A stretch of DNA of 64,000 nucleotides from Vicinamibacteria bacterium (GTDB taxonomy: Bacteria > Acidobacteriota > Vicinamibacteria > Fen-336), in assembly GCA_035570235.1 (NCBI GenBank), contig DATMML010000085.1, forward strand, positions 1 to 64,000, given 5' to 3'. Both the position numbers and the translations under genes were made by a program. The notes beneath the pieces are model-generated. The model was not told where the DNA came from. It saw nothing but the letters and a program-made list of their open reading frames with translations, and made no database searches. Positions 8,412-16,438 of this stretch are shown one piece after another (the first letter of the stretch is position 1; each line of letters opens with the position of its first letter).

Positions 8412-10007
8412 TCAGGGGGCGGGAGCTGGTGTCCCGTTCAGCCCGGCCAGGAGCTCGAGCACGGCCCCGTTCGTCCAGCCGAACCCGACCTGGTTGGCGC
8501 TGTAGCCGAAGCGGATGCCGGCCGCGATGTCGGACGTGCAGCGGCGCACGTCGTATTTCTCGACGATGGTGCCGTGCTCTTGGAAGTCCTTGGCCACGAG
8601 GGCGACGAACTTGCGGGCCAGGCGGTCAGCGTCATCCTTGTAGCCGTAGCGACGGAGGCCCTCTACCGCGATCATCTGCAGGGGAGCCCAGCCAAAGGGG
8701 GCGTCCCACTGGTTCCCGGTCTCGACCGTGCTCGTGAGGAGGCCGCCGGGGGCCTCGAAGAGGGGGAGGTTCTTCAAGACCCGGACCGCCTGTTCGGGGG
8801 AGGCCAGGCCCGCCCAGAGCGGGTAGAACGTGGTCGCGAAGGGATACGTGCGTCGCCGGGCGGCCTTGAAGCTGTAGTCGAAATAAAGGCCCGCCTCAGA
8901 GTCCCAAAGGTAGCGGTCGATCGCCGTCCGGCGCGCTGCCGCCCGCGCTCGCCACTCGCTTTCCGCCCGCGCGTCCCCCAGAATCCGGCTGATCTCCGCC
9001 CCGTCTTCCTCCATCCGGAAGAGCAGCACGTTGAGGCAGACGGGGGCGTAGTGGATGATGTCCACGCTGAAGGGCCCGAAGCGGTTGGAGGGATCGAAGC
9101 CGGACTCCCGCATGGAGCGGTCCCCCTTGTAGAAGAGTTCGGTGAGGCGGTCCGCCTTGCGGTCGTAGAAGAGCGAGGGGTCGTAGTCCGGCACCGGATG
9201 CTCGCGGTAGAACTCGCGCACGCGGTCGTAATGGGTGCGCCCCTGTGCGTCGCGCTCGTCGCTCTCCGCTTCCGGGGCCGGCCCCTCCCCGAGGTCGTAG
9301 TAGCGCGAGAGGCCGAGGCCGGGAATGAGGTGGGGCTCGGTGGTCCAGAAGCGGTAGTACTTCTCGAGGGCGGGGAGGGTGGCGCGGAGCCAGGCCTGGT
9401 CGTGGGTGACCGCGAAGACGCCCAGGATCATGCGCGTAAGGAAGGGCGGCTGGGAGCGGGTGAGATAGTAGGTCCGGTTGGCGTTCAGGAGCGTGCCGTA
9501 GTTCTCGATCTCGTAGACGAAATTGTCGGTCAGGTCCCGGGCCCGTTCCCCCTCCCCGTCCCGGAGCAGTCCCACCTGGATGAAGTAGCTGTCCCAGCCG
9601 TACATCTCGTTGAAACGGCCGCCCGGCACCACGTACGGGAGGGGCAGATAGAGCAGGCCATGCTCTTTCAGCTGGCGGAGGTCGGGGGGGAGCGTGCGCA
9701 GCTCGATTCGGGACATCTCCTCCGCGGTGAGCCGGCCGCGCAGGTCACGTTCGACCCGGGCGCGGTCCTCGCGCGCGGAGACGTAGACCGGCCAGGGCTG
9801 CCCGGGGCCCCGCTTCATCTTGGGATCGGGGGCGGCCGCGGTGAGATCCCGGTTGGAGCGCGAGAGCGTGGTCCAGGCCTTCTTGATGTAGGAGCGGAGC
9901 TCGCGGAGCGTCTCCGGGGACGGGAACTCAGGAGGGGCGGCCCCGAGGACGGCGACGCTTGCAGCCAGGACCAAGAGGCCCTGACCTACCTTGCTCTTTG
10001 CTTTCAT
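8412..10007 (-). CDS. Secreted trehalase, glycoside hydrolase family 37
   Basis: The 531-residue product carries both trehalase signatures: PGGRFNEMYGWDSY at residues 128-141 and QWDAPFGWAP near residue 437. Length matches the family (about 500-580). A hydrophobic N-terminal segment after MKAKSK looks like a Sec signal peptide, so the enzyme would split trehalose into two glucose units in the periplasm, like E. coli TreA. A GGAAGG-like site precedes the ATG. It is convergent with the receptor gene and separated from it by a terminator. With the nearby secreted glycosidase it suggests import and breakdown of alpha-linked glucosides. Family assignment is secure; location is inferred from the N-terminus. 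Confidence 0.92.
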   Translation of the reverse strand: MKAKSKVGQGLLVLAASVAVLGAAPPEFPSPETLRELRSYIKKAWTTLSRSNRDLTAAAPDPKMKRGPGQPWPVYVSAREDRARVERDLRGRLTAEEMSRIELRTLPPDLRQLKEHGLLYLPLPYVVPGGRFNEMYGWDSYFIQVGLLRDGEGERARDLTDNFVYEIENYGTLLNANRTYYLTRSQPPFLTRMILGVFAVTHDQAWLRATLPALEKYYRFWTTEPHLIPGLGLSRYYDLGEGPAPEAESDERDAQGRTHYDRVREFYREHPVPDYDPSLFYDRKADRLTELFYKGDRSMRESGFDPSNRFGPFSVDIIHYAPVCLNVLLFRMEEDGAEISRILGDARAESEWRARAAARRTAIDRYLWDSEAGLYFDYSFKAARRRTYPFATTFYPLWAGLASPEQAVRVLKNLPLFEAPGGLLTSTVETGNQWDAPFGWAPLQMIAVEGLRRYGYKDDADRLARKFVALVAKDFQEHGTIVEKYDVRRCTSDIAAGIRFGYSANQVGFGWTNGAVLELLAGLNGTPAPAP

Positions 10008-10158
10008 AACCGTTAGCCTTCCCGGCGGCGCAAGGAGCCACCTGCAAAGCGCTTAGAAGAGTGCAGCGGGAGTCTACCATGGCCGTTCGATCCGACCGCC
10101 GGCGCGCCGCCTCGCCCTCGAATCGCGGATCCCTCCCGGCCAGCGCCCTCCCGACCGA

Positions 10159-12519
10159 ATGAGCCGGGGCCGGGCCTTCCTCGGGGTCTCGCTGGTCAGC
10201 GCCTGCGTCCTCATCCTCCAGCTGGCCCTCACCCGCCTGTTCTCCGCCACCATGTACTACCACTTCGCCTTCATGGCGATTTCCCTCGCCCTTCTCGGCT
10301 CCGCCGCGAGCGGGGTGGCGGTCTACCTCTTGGGGCCCCGGGCCGACGTGTTTGCCGCCGGGCGTTCCCTCTCCCTCGCCTCCCTCCTCTTCGCCTTGAG
10401 CACCGTCCTCGCTCTCCTCGTGATCCTGGCCAACCCGCTCGTGCCCGGAGAACCCGGCTCCAGCACCCTCGTTCGTCTGGCCAGCATCTACGGAGCCAGC
10501 GCGCTGCCCTTCTTCTTTGCGGGAGGAGCGGTGACCCTGGCCATCCGCAACTTCGCGGCGGAGATGAGCCGCCTCTACCTCTACGACCTGGGGGGGGCGG
10601 CCGCCGGCTGCCTCCTCTTCATCCCCGTCCTGGACAGCCTGGGGGGTGTGAACACCCTGCTCGCGATCGCGGTGGGGGGGGCGGCGACGGCGGCCATCTT
10701 CGAGAGCGGGGGCGCGGGCGGGCGCGTCTATCGGGGGATTCTGGGGCTCGCGGGGCTGGGGCTCGCGGGCCTCCTCGCCCACAACCTCGCCACCGGCCGC
10801 CTCGACGTGCGCCGGGCCAAGGGCTTGTCCGAGGCGGAGAATGTGATCTTCGCCAAATGGAACTCGTTCTCCCGCGTCACGGTGTGGGGGAGCCTGGAGG
10901 ACGCCAGCCTTCTCATCATGATCGACGCCGACGCGGGGACCCTGATCCTGAAGGACGCGGGCGAGCCCCGCCGCCACCGCTACCTGGCGGACCGGGTGGA
11001 GTCGCTGGCCTATCACCTGAAGCCGGGGGCGGAGGCCCTCATCATGGGGGCGGGGGGCGGCATCGACGTGGCCACGGCGAGGCTCTTCTGGGCCCACGCC
11101 ATCACGGCCGTGGAGGTGAACCCCATCGTGGCCCGGGACGTCATGTCCGGGGAGCCGTTCCGCAGCTACGCGGGCGACATCTACGGGCAGCCAAGGGTGA
11201 GGCTAGTGGTAGACGAGGCTCGCAGCTTCCTCCGCCGTGCGCCCGCGTCCTACGACGTCATCCAGGCCACCATGGTCGACACCTGGGCCGCCACCGCGGC
11301 GGGCGCCTTCGCCCTCACCGAGAACAACCTCTACACGGTGGAGGCCTTCAAGGACTACGCCGCGCACCTCTCCCGCGACGGCCTCTTGAGCGTCACCCGT
11401 TGGCACCTCGAGCCTCCCGACCAGCTTCTGCGGCTGGTCACGCTCACCCGGGCCATGATGAGCGAGCTCGGCCTCGAGGATCCCCCCCGCCACGTCGTGA
11501 TCGTGCGGGGCACGCCGGAGGCGGGGAGCGGGCGGGCTCCTGCGACCTTCCTCTTCAAGAAGAGCCGCTTCACAGACGGGGAGGTGCGCACGATCGAGGC
11601 CCTGGCCGCGCGCAATGACTTCCGGATCCTCTACACCCCGCTCACCCGGCCCCCCAACGACTTCACCCGCCTGCTGGAGGCGGCGGACCCCGCCGTGGTG
11701 TGGCGATCCCTGGCGAGCGACGTGGCCCCCACCCGCGACAACAGCCCTTTCTTCTTCCAGACCGTGCGCGCCTCCCACCTGGGGGAGGCCCTGCGCGCGC
11801 AGGGGGAGTGGCGCAAGACAAACCTCGGCACCTTGGTCCTCTTCGGCCTCCTCGGCCTCACCACCGCCCTCACCCTCCTCTTCATCTTGGGCCCCCTCGC
11901 CCTCGCCCGCGGCCGCCTGCGGGGCACCCCCGCCGGAGGAGAGCTCTCCCGCCTGGGCTACTTCACCTGTTTGGGGACGGGCTTCATCCTGGTCGAGGTA
12001 GCGCTCGTGCAGAAATGCATCCTCTTCCTGGGCCCCCCCGCCTACGCCCTCACCGTGGTGCTGTTCTCGCTGCTGGCCTGGAGCGCGGTCGGCAGCTGGC
12101 TGAGCGGGCGCATCCGCCCCGAGCAACTGCGTCCGCGCCTCCCTCTGATTCTGGGGGGGACGGCCCTGCTCATCGCGGCGGCGGCGCTCGGCCTATCGCC
12201 GGCTTTCTATGCCCTCGTGCATCTCGACCGCGCGCTCCGGATTGCCGTCACCGTCACCCTCTTGGCCCCCCTGGGGATTGCGATGGGTATGCCCCTGCCC
12301 GCCGGCGTCCGCATCCTGGCCCGGGAGGCGCCGGAGATCATCCCCTGGGCATGGGGCGTGAACGGAGCCGCGTCCGTCATGGGGTCGGTGGCGGCCCTGG
12401 TCGTGGCTCTCTTGGCGGGCTTCGACCAGGCGCTGCTCCTGGGAGCCGCCTTCTACCTGTTGGCCATCCCGGGGTTGGGACGGAGCGCTCCCCGCGTGGA
12501 CCCCTCGCCCGGCTCCTAG
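10159..12519 (+). CDS. Polytopic membrane protein with spermidine-synthase-like (Rossmann methyltransferase) core
   Basis: The 786-residue product has about six N-terminal membrane helices, then a soluble aminopropyl/methyltransferase-like domain with the nucleotide-binding loop MGAGGGIDVATA (residues 296-307) and the acidic strand AVEVNP, then about six more helices from residue 560. Membrane-embedded spermidine-synthase-like proteins of this layout occur in Acidobacteriota and Deltaproteobacteria; their substrate is unknown and polyamine synthesis should not be assumed. The start ATG has no evident ribosome-binding site. The TAG stop shares the tetranucleotide CTAG with the stop of the convergent lipoprotein gene. 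Confidence 0.7.
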   Translation: MSRGRAFLGVSLVSACVLILQLALTRLFSATMYYHFAFMAISLALLGSAASGVAVYLLGPRADVFAAGRSLSLASLLFALSTVLALLVILANPLVPGEPGSSTLVRLASIYGASALPFFFAGGAVTLAIRNFAAEMSRLYLYDLGGAAAGCLLFIPVLDSLGGVNTLLAIAVGGAATAAIFESGGAGGRVYRGILGLAGLGLAGLLAHNLATGRLDVRRAKGLSEAENVIFAKWNSFSRVTVWGSLEDASLLIMIDADAGTLILKDAGEPRRHRYLADRVESLAYHLKPGAEALIMGAGGGIDVATARLFWAHAITAVEVNPIVARDVMSGEPFRSYAGDIYGQPRVRLVVDEARSFLRRAPASYDVIQATMVDTWAATAAGAFALTENNLYTVEAFKDYAAHLSRDGLLSVTRWHLEPPDQLLRLVTLTRAMMSELGLEDPPRHVVIVRGTPEAGSGRAPATFLFKKSRFTDGEVRTIEALAARNDFRILYTPLTRPPNDFTRLLEAADPAVVWRSLASDVAPTRDNSPFFFQTVRASHLGEALRAQGEWRKTNLGTLVLFGLLGLTTALTLLFILGPLALARGRLRGTPAGGELSRLGYFTCLGTGFILVEVALVQKCILFLGPPAYALTVVLFSLLAWSAVGSWLSGRIRPEQLRPRLPLILGGTALLIAAAALGLSPAFYALVHLDRALRIAVTVTLLAPLGIAMGMPLPAGVRILAREAPEIIPWAWGVNGAASVMGSVAALVVALLAGFDQALLLGAAFYLLAIPGLGRSAPRVDPSPGS

Positions 12520-13085
12520 GGCCGGACCGTGTCGAGGGTGATCGAGACGCCCCTCGCGCCCGGCGCCACTTTGTTGGCGAAACCCTCGACGTCGCCCGGG
12601 GCGGCGACCGCGTCGCCGCTCCGGGAGAGGCGGGCGGTGACGTCGAAGGGCCCCGTGAAGGGAGTGCCCTCCACCATGACGTCGGCCGCGGAGATCTCGA
12701 ATGCATGAGGGAAGCGGACGTTTTCCTCCCGCCGTACGGCGACCACGCCGTTGGTTTCGTGGTTGCGGGCGATGATGTAGAGCACACCGAAAGGGGGCCC
12801 GCCCATGAGCTTCGGGGCCAGCCTCAGGGTCCCGGACACGGAGCCCGGGGGGGGCTGCCCTCCCGCGAGGGCAGGCGCGGGCGCTCCTCCGCCCAGGGGA
12901 GGATGGCCCGGAGGAAGGGCCTCGTCCGCGGGCGGAAGGGACGGCGCCGGGTCGTCGTGCGACGTGAGGGGCCGCAGACGGTCGGGTTCCGGGGTCGGGG
13001 ATGGCCGGGGGGCGGGGGAGGGGCCGCAGGCGCCGAGGCCTCCGGCCAGGCTCAGGGCCAGGACGGACACAAACAGGGGTCTCAC
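12516..13085 (-). CDS. Putative lipoprotein with a CycH/CcmI-type C-terminal Ig-like domain
   Basis: The 189-residue product starts with a hydrophobic signal ending in LGAC (Cys20), a plausible lipobox, then a Pro-rich linker of about 60 residues. From about residue 84 it resembles the C-terminal domain of the cytochrome c biogenesis factor CycH/CcmI (SGTLRLAP..., VLYIIARN, AVRRE, FPHAFEISAADVM, ARLSRSGDAVA, PGDVEGF). In c-type cytochrome maturation that domain handles apocytochrome; here it stands alone without the TPR/CcmI part. The GTG start overlaps the stop of the upstream receiver gene in a GTGA junction, implying translational coupling. A heme-protein maturation role is inference; the window does contain a multiheme cytochrome. 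Confidence 0.6.
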   Translation of the reverse strand: MRPLFVSVLALSLAGGLGACGPSPAPRPSPTPEPDRLRPLTSHDDPAPSLPPADEALPPGHPPLGGGAPAPALAGGQPPPGSVSGTLRLAPKLMGGPPFGVLYIIARNHETNGVVAVRREENVRFPHAFEISAADVMVEGTPFTGPFDVTARLSRSGDAVAAPGDVEGFANKVAPGARGVSITLDTVRP

Positions 13086-13462
13086 GTCTCGCCCCCAGGG
13101 TCGGCCGTTCCCGGACGGGCGAGCAGCTCCGGCAGCTTCTGAACGAAGGCGCTGCGAGCGAGGACGCGCGTGCAGCCCGCGGCCTGGGCCGCGCGGGCGC
13201 GTTCGCCATGCACGTGGCTGAAGAAGCCCACCACCGGGACCCCGGCAAGGCCAGGGTCGGACCGCAAGGCGGCGAGGGCCTCGGTCGCGGGCAGGCGAGG
13301 GCTGTCCAGGTCCATGAGGACCACCTGGGGCGGGGGTGAGCACGCCTCCCGGAGTTGGGCGAGCGTGCGCACGCCGTGGACCTCCAGGCCCAGGGCCCGG
13401 GCCGCCTCCTTGACCCGGCTCAGGAACATGAGGTCATCCATGAAGGCAATCACCGGCGGCAT
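13082..13462 (-). CDS. Degenerate receiver-domain protein
   Basis: The 126-residue product has the size and alternating strand/helix pattern of a stand-alone receiver: an acidic start (FMDD at residues 7-10), a phosphoacceptor-like Asp51 in VVLMDLDSP, and a helix-rich end. The conserved Thr/Ser and Lys of active receivers are not obvious (the fourth-strand region reads VVGFFSH and the fifth VLARSAF), so phosphorylation may be lost. No output domain is present. It is translationally coupled to the CycH-like lipoprotein gene. A TATACT hexamer sits only six bases before the ATG, so its mRNA is probably leaderless. Confidence 0.6.
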   Translation of the reverse strand: MPPVIAFMDDLMFLSRVKEAARALGLEVHGVRTLAQLREACSPPPQVVLMDLDSPRLPATEALAALRSDPGLAGVPVVGFFSHVHGERARAAQAAGCTRVLARSAFVQKLPELLARPGTADPGGET

Positions 13463-13468
13463 GGTCGC

Positions 13469-13474
13469 AGTATA
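13469..13474 (-). promoter_or_regulatory. -10 element of the receiver gene, leaderless arrangement
   Basis: On the minus strand TATACT is followed by six bases and then the ATG at 13462, placing the predicted transcription start on or next to the initiation codon. The -35 region is weak (TTTGGG/TTGGGG about 16-17 bases upstream). Confidence 0.5.
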
Positions 13475-13505
13475 GGGCAGGGTCGGCGCGCCCCAAAGAA
13501 CGTGC

Positions 13506-13535
13506 TTGACTTCTACAAATAAATGAGAATAATTA
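13506..13535 (+). promoter_or_regulatory. Promoter of the Fur-family regulator and rubrerythrin operon
   Basis: TTGACT at 13506-13511 is followed after 17-18 bases by the AT-rich -10 candidates ATAATT or TAATTA. The implied start (about 13541) coincides with the ATG at 13542, and no ribosome-binding site fits in between. Confidence 0.5.
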
Positions 13536-13538
13536 TCA
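13524..13538 (+). promoter_or_regulatory. Fur/PerR-type operator box
   Basis: TGAGAAT-A-ATTATCA is a 7-1-7 inverted repeat differing by one base from a perfect TGATAAT/ATTATCA Fur-family box. It overlaps the predicted -10 and ends three bases before the regulator's ATG, so binding would block transcription of the regulator and the coupled rubrerythrin gene. Confidence 0.7.
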
Positions 13539-13541
13539 GTT

Positions 13542-13979
13542 ATGGGGTTGCGCAAGTCACGTCAGCGGGAGGTGGTCCTGGCCGTGGTCCGCTCCACCAT
13601 GGACCATCCGACCGCGGACTGGGTGTACCGGCAGGCGCGGCGCACCCTCCCCCGCATCGGCCTGGGCACGGTCTACCGTAACCTGAAGACGCTGGCGGAG
13701 GAGGGAGTCATCCGGGAGATACACACCGGCGGGCACTCCGCGCACTTTGACGGCAACACCGGCCGGCACTACCACATCCGTTGCCTGGGCTGCGGGCGGG
13801 TCAACGACCTGCCCATGTCCGTGGACACGCGCCTCGAGGAGGAAGCGGGACGGGCCATGAACTACCGGATCCTGGGCCATCAGGTGGAGATCCACGGGCT
13901 CTGTCCTCTCTGTCAGGCGCCAGAACCAAAACTCAGGAATCATTCTCAGCACGCTCCTAAGGAGACCGAAAGACCATGA
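13542..13979 (+). CDS. Fur-family transcriptional regulator (PerR-like)
   Basis: The 145-residue product has the N-terminal winged helix of Fur proteins (TADWVYRQARRTLPRIGLGTVYRNLKTL) and the dimerisation domain with HYHIRCLGCGRVNDL and a second CxxC (CPLC), forming the structural zinc site. The His/Asp-rich HFDGNTGRHYH region fits the regulatory metal site. It overlaps the rubrerythrin gene by ATGA, so the two are co-translated. Rubrerythrin as partner favours a PerR-like peroxide sensor over an iron-only Fur, but the residues do not settle this. A Fur-type box covers its own promoter, indicating autoregulation. Confidence 0.88.
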   Translation: MGLRKSRQREVVLAVVRSTMDHPTADWVYRQARRTLPRIGLGTVYRNLKTLAEEGVIREIHTGGHSAHFDGNTGRHYHIRCLGCGRVNDLPMSVDTRLEEEAGRAMNYRILGHQVEIHGLCPLCQAPEPKLRNHSQHAPKETERP

Positions 13980-14401
13980 GCACGCTCAAGGGAAGCAAGA
14001 CGCACGAGAGCCTCAAGCACGCCTTTGCCGGCGAGAGCCAGGCGAACCGCCGCTACTTGTACTTCGCCCGGGCCGCGGACATCGAGGGCTACCCCGAGAT
14101 TGGAGGCCTCTTCCGCGACACCTCCGAGGCGGAGACCGGCCACGCTTTCGGCCACATGGACTTCCTGAAGACGGTGGGCGACCCGGCCACGGGGGTGTCC
14201 TTCGGAAACACCCGCCAGAACCTGCAGTCGGCCGTCGAAGGCGAAACCTACGAGTACACCCAAATGTACCCCGGCATGGCCAAGACCGCGCGCGAGGAAG
14301 GCTTCCTCGAGATCGCGGAGTGGTTCGAGACCCTGGCCAAGGCGGAGCGCAGCCACGCCGGCCGCTTCACCAAGGGCCTCGAGGGCCTGAAAGAGCTCTA
14401 G
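13976..14401 (+). CDS. rbr: Rubrerythrin, di-iron domain only
   Basis: The 141-residue product contains the ferritin-like di-iron motifs of rubrerythrin: [37 protein letters not shown] and [11 protein letters not shown]. It stops there, without the C-terminal rubredoxin FeS4 domain, as in short rubrerythrins. It would reduce hydrogen peroxide to water in the cytoplasm, taking electrons from a separate donor. AAGGAG precedes the ATG, which overlaps the regulator's stop. The GlpC-like Fe-S protein and DUF3501 genes downstream form a recurrent rubrerythrin-associated set and might supply electrons; that link is inference. Confidence 0.9.
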   Translation: MSTLKGSKTHESLKHAFAGESQANRRYLYFARAADIEGYPEIGGLFRDTSEAETGHAFGHMDFLKTVGDPATGVSFGNTRQNLQSAVEGETYEYTQMYPGMAKTAREEGFLEIAEWFETLAKAERSHAGRFTKGLEGLKEL

Positions 14402-14550
14402 GGACATCAAGGGGGGGCGGCTCCTTGTAGCGGCCCCGCCCCCGGGGCCCGCGTGGGGGCCCGCGGCCATCCAGGGGTGACGCCCCCGCCGGCCCGTCGC
14501 CCCGGGTGGGCTGCGCTTCCCTTTGCCCATCGTCGCCAGAGAGGACGTGG

Positions 14551-15816
14551 ATGACACTCGATCCCTCCGACCCCGCCTTCTTCGACACCCGAGCGGTGGA
14601 GAGAGAACTCGCCCGCGTTACCGAGATCTGCGACGGCTGCCGACGCTGCCATCGCCTGTGTCCCTCCTTCGACCACATGCTCGAGCGGGTGGACCACCAC
14701 GAGGGCGAGGTGGCCAAGGTGACGAGCGCCGACTACCGGAAGATCGTCGACCTGTGCTGGCAGTGCAAGCTCTGCTTCAACCACTGCCCCTACACGCCCC
14801 CCCACCGCTTCGACCTCGACTTCCCCCGCCTTATGCTGCGGGCCAAGGCGGCGCGGGCCAAGGCGGAGGGGGTCACGCGGGCGGACGCCTGGCTCGGCAA
14901 CGTGGACGCGGTGGGAGCGCTCGGCTCCTTTACCGCCCCTCTCAGCAACTGGGCCAACCGCTTCCCCCCGCACCGCTTCCTCCTGGAAGCGGTGGTGGGC
15001 ATCGACCGCACCCGCAACCTTCCCCGATTCCATCACCGGACGTTCGCGCGCTGGTTCCGCGAGCGAAGGGGCGGCCGCCATGCCCAGGGGTCCAAAGTGG
15101 CGTTCTTCTATTCCTGCTCCGTAAACTACAACGAACCGCAGGTCGGGCGCGACGCGGTGGCGGTGCTGGAGAAAAACGGCTGCGCGGTCTCCTGCCCGGA
15201 GCAGGTCTGTTGTGGGATGCCGTATCTGGACGGGGGCGACATCCCCTCCGCCGTCGAAAACGCGCGGAAAAATCTGGCCGCGCTCGGACCCCTCGTCGAG
15301 GAGGGAGCCACGATCGTGGTGCCCCAGCCCACCTGCTCCTATGTGCTCAAGAAGGAGTACCCGACCCTGGTGCCGGGGGAGGCCGCCCAAAAAGTGGCGG
15401 CCGCCACCCAGGACTTGTTCGAGTACCTGGCCAACCGGCAGAAAGAGGGCAGGCTGTGCCGGGAGTTCCCGGGTCCGGGTCCCGGCCGGGTCGCCTACCA
15501 GGTCCCGTGCCACCTCCGGGCCCAGAACATGGGCTTCAAGACCCGGGATGTCTTGCAGCTCATCCCGGGCACCGAGGTGTCCCTTGTCGAAAAGTGCACG
15601 GCCATGGACGGCACCTGGGGGATGAAGAAGGAGTACTACCCGATCAGCCTGGAGTTCGCGAGGAAGGCGGTGAAGGAGATGGAGGCCTCGCAGCCCGAGA
15701 CCTTCATGACCGACTGCACCCTCTCCGCCCTCCAGATCGAGGCCGTGCGCGGGCAAAAGCCCGCGCATCCGGTGAGCTTGCTGCGGGAGGCTTACGGCCT
15801 TCCCGAGGAGCGTTGA
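14551..15816 (+). CDS. GlpC/heterodisulfide-reductase-like iron-sulfur protein with CCG domains
   Basis: The 421-residue product has two [4Fe-4S] ferredoxin clusters near the N-terminus (C27-x2-C30-x2-C33-x3-C37 and C69-x2-C72-x2-C75-x3-C79). Two cysteine-rich CCG-type segments follow (SCPEQVCCGMPYLD and QVPCHLRAQNMG). This is the plan of GlpC, HdrD and LutA-type electron-transfer proteins. A GAGAGGA site precedes the ATG at 14551. The stop overlaps the start of the DUF3501 gene (TGATG). With rubrerythrin just upstream I infer a role in electron supply to peroxide reduction; it is not glycerol-phosphate dehydrogenase in this context, as no GlpA/B genes are present. Confidence 0.8.
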   Translation: MTLDPSDPAFFDTRAVERELARVTEICDGCRRCHRLCPSFDHMLERVDHHEGEVAKVTSADYRKIVDLCWQCKLCFNHCPYTPPHRFDLDFPRLMLRAKAARAKAEGVTRADAWLGNVDAVGALGSFTAPLSNWANRFPPHRFLLEAVVGIDRTRNLPRFHHRTFARWFRERRGGRHAQGSKVAFFYSCSVNYNEPQVGRDAVAVLEKNGCAVSCPEQVCCGMPYLDGGDIPSAVENARKNLAALGPLVEEGATIVVPQPTCSYVLKKEYPTLVPGEAAQKVAAATQDLFEYLANRQKEGRLCREFPGPGPGRVAYQVPCHLRAQNMGFKTRDVLQLIPGTEVSLVEKCTAMDGTWGMKKEYYPISLEFARKAVKEMEASQPETFMTDCTLSALQIEAVRGQKPAHPVSLLREAYGLPEER

Positions 15817-16412
15817 TGGAGAAGATCCGCCCCGCGGAGATCAAGAACCTGGTGGAGTACGAGAAGGTCCGGGAAGCCGTGCGCGCGCGCATCATCGAGC
15901 TGAAGAAGAGGCGCCGGGTCTCGGTGGGGGACAGCTTGACCTTCCTCTTCGAGAACCGGGCGACCGTTCTCTTCCAGATCCAAGAGATGATCCGGACGGA
16001 GCGCATCGTCGAGGAGGGGAAGGTCCAGGACGAGATCGACGCCTATAACGCCCTCATCCCCGCGCCCGGAGAGCTGTCGGCCACCCTCTTCATCGAGATC
16101 CCCGGGCTCGTGCACATGAGCCAGGATGAGGTGCGGCGGACGGTGAACCGCTTCCAGGGTCTCGACCGGCAGGGTGTCTCCTTGAGGGTGGGGGAGCGGC
16201 TCCCCTTGCCCGCCCGCTTCGAGGAAGGGCACAGCAAGGAGGAGAAGATGGCGGCCGTCCACTACCTCCGCTTCGTGGTCCCCGGGGAGGCCCTGCGCGC
16301 CCTGGGCGATGCTGGACAGCGGGCGCGGCTGGTGGTCGATCACCCGAACTACGCGGCGGAAAGCGATCTGCCCGCGGAGACCCGGGCCGAGCTGCTCCAA
16401 GACCTGGCCTGA
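15816..16412 (+). CDS. DUF3501 family protein
   Basis: The 198-residue product matches DUF3501 in length and in its segments: IKNLVEYEKVR near the start, VSVGDSLTFLFENRATVLFQIQEM, YNALIPAPGELSATLFIEI and the C-terminal VDHPNYAAE. No enzymatic motif, membrane helix or metal-binding cluster is obvious. It overlaps the upstream Fe-S gene by one base. The order rubrerythrin, GlpC-like protein, DUF3501 recurs in bacteria, so it likely acts with them; its biochemical function is unknown. Confidence 0.8.
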   Translation: MEKIRPAEIKNLVEYEKVREAVRARIIELKKRRRVSVGDSLTFLFENRATVLFQIQEMIRTERIVEEGKVQDEIDAYNALIPAPGELSATLFIEIPGLVHMSQDEVRRTVNRFQGLDRQGVSLRVGERLPLPARFEEGHSKEEKMAAVHYLRFVVPGEALRALGDAGQRARLVVDHPNYAAESDLPAETRAELLQDLA

Positions 16413-16423
16413 GCGGCCCGTCG

Positions 16424-16429
16424 TATACT
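16424..16429 (+). promoter_or_regulatory. -10 element, near-leaderless arrangement
   Basis: TATACT ends nine bases before the ATG at 16439, so transcription should start about three bases upstream of the initiation codon. No ribosome-binding site and no clear -35 are visible. Confidence 0.45.
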
Positions 16430-16438
16430 CCAAGCTCG

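Noticed and set aside
14402-14550. GC-rich hairpins after rubrerythrin as a Rho-independent terminator
   Set aside because: Several strong G/C stems are possible but none is followed by a T run, and the downstream genes appear to belong to the same module.
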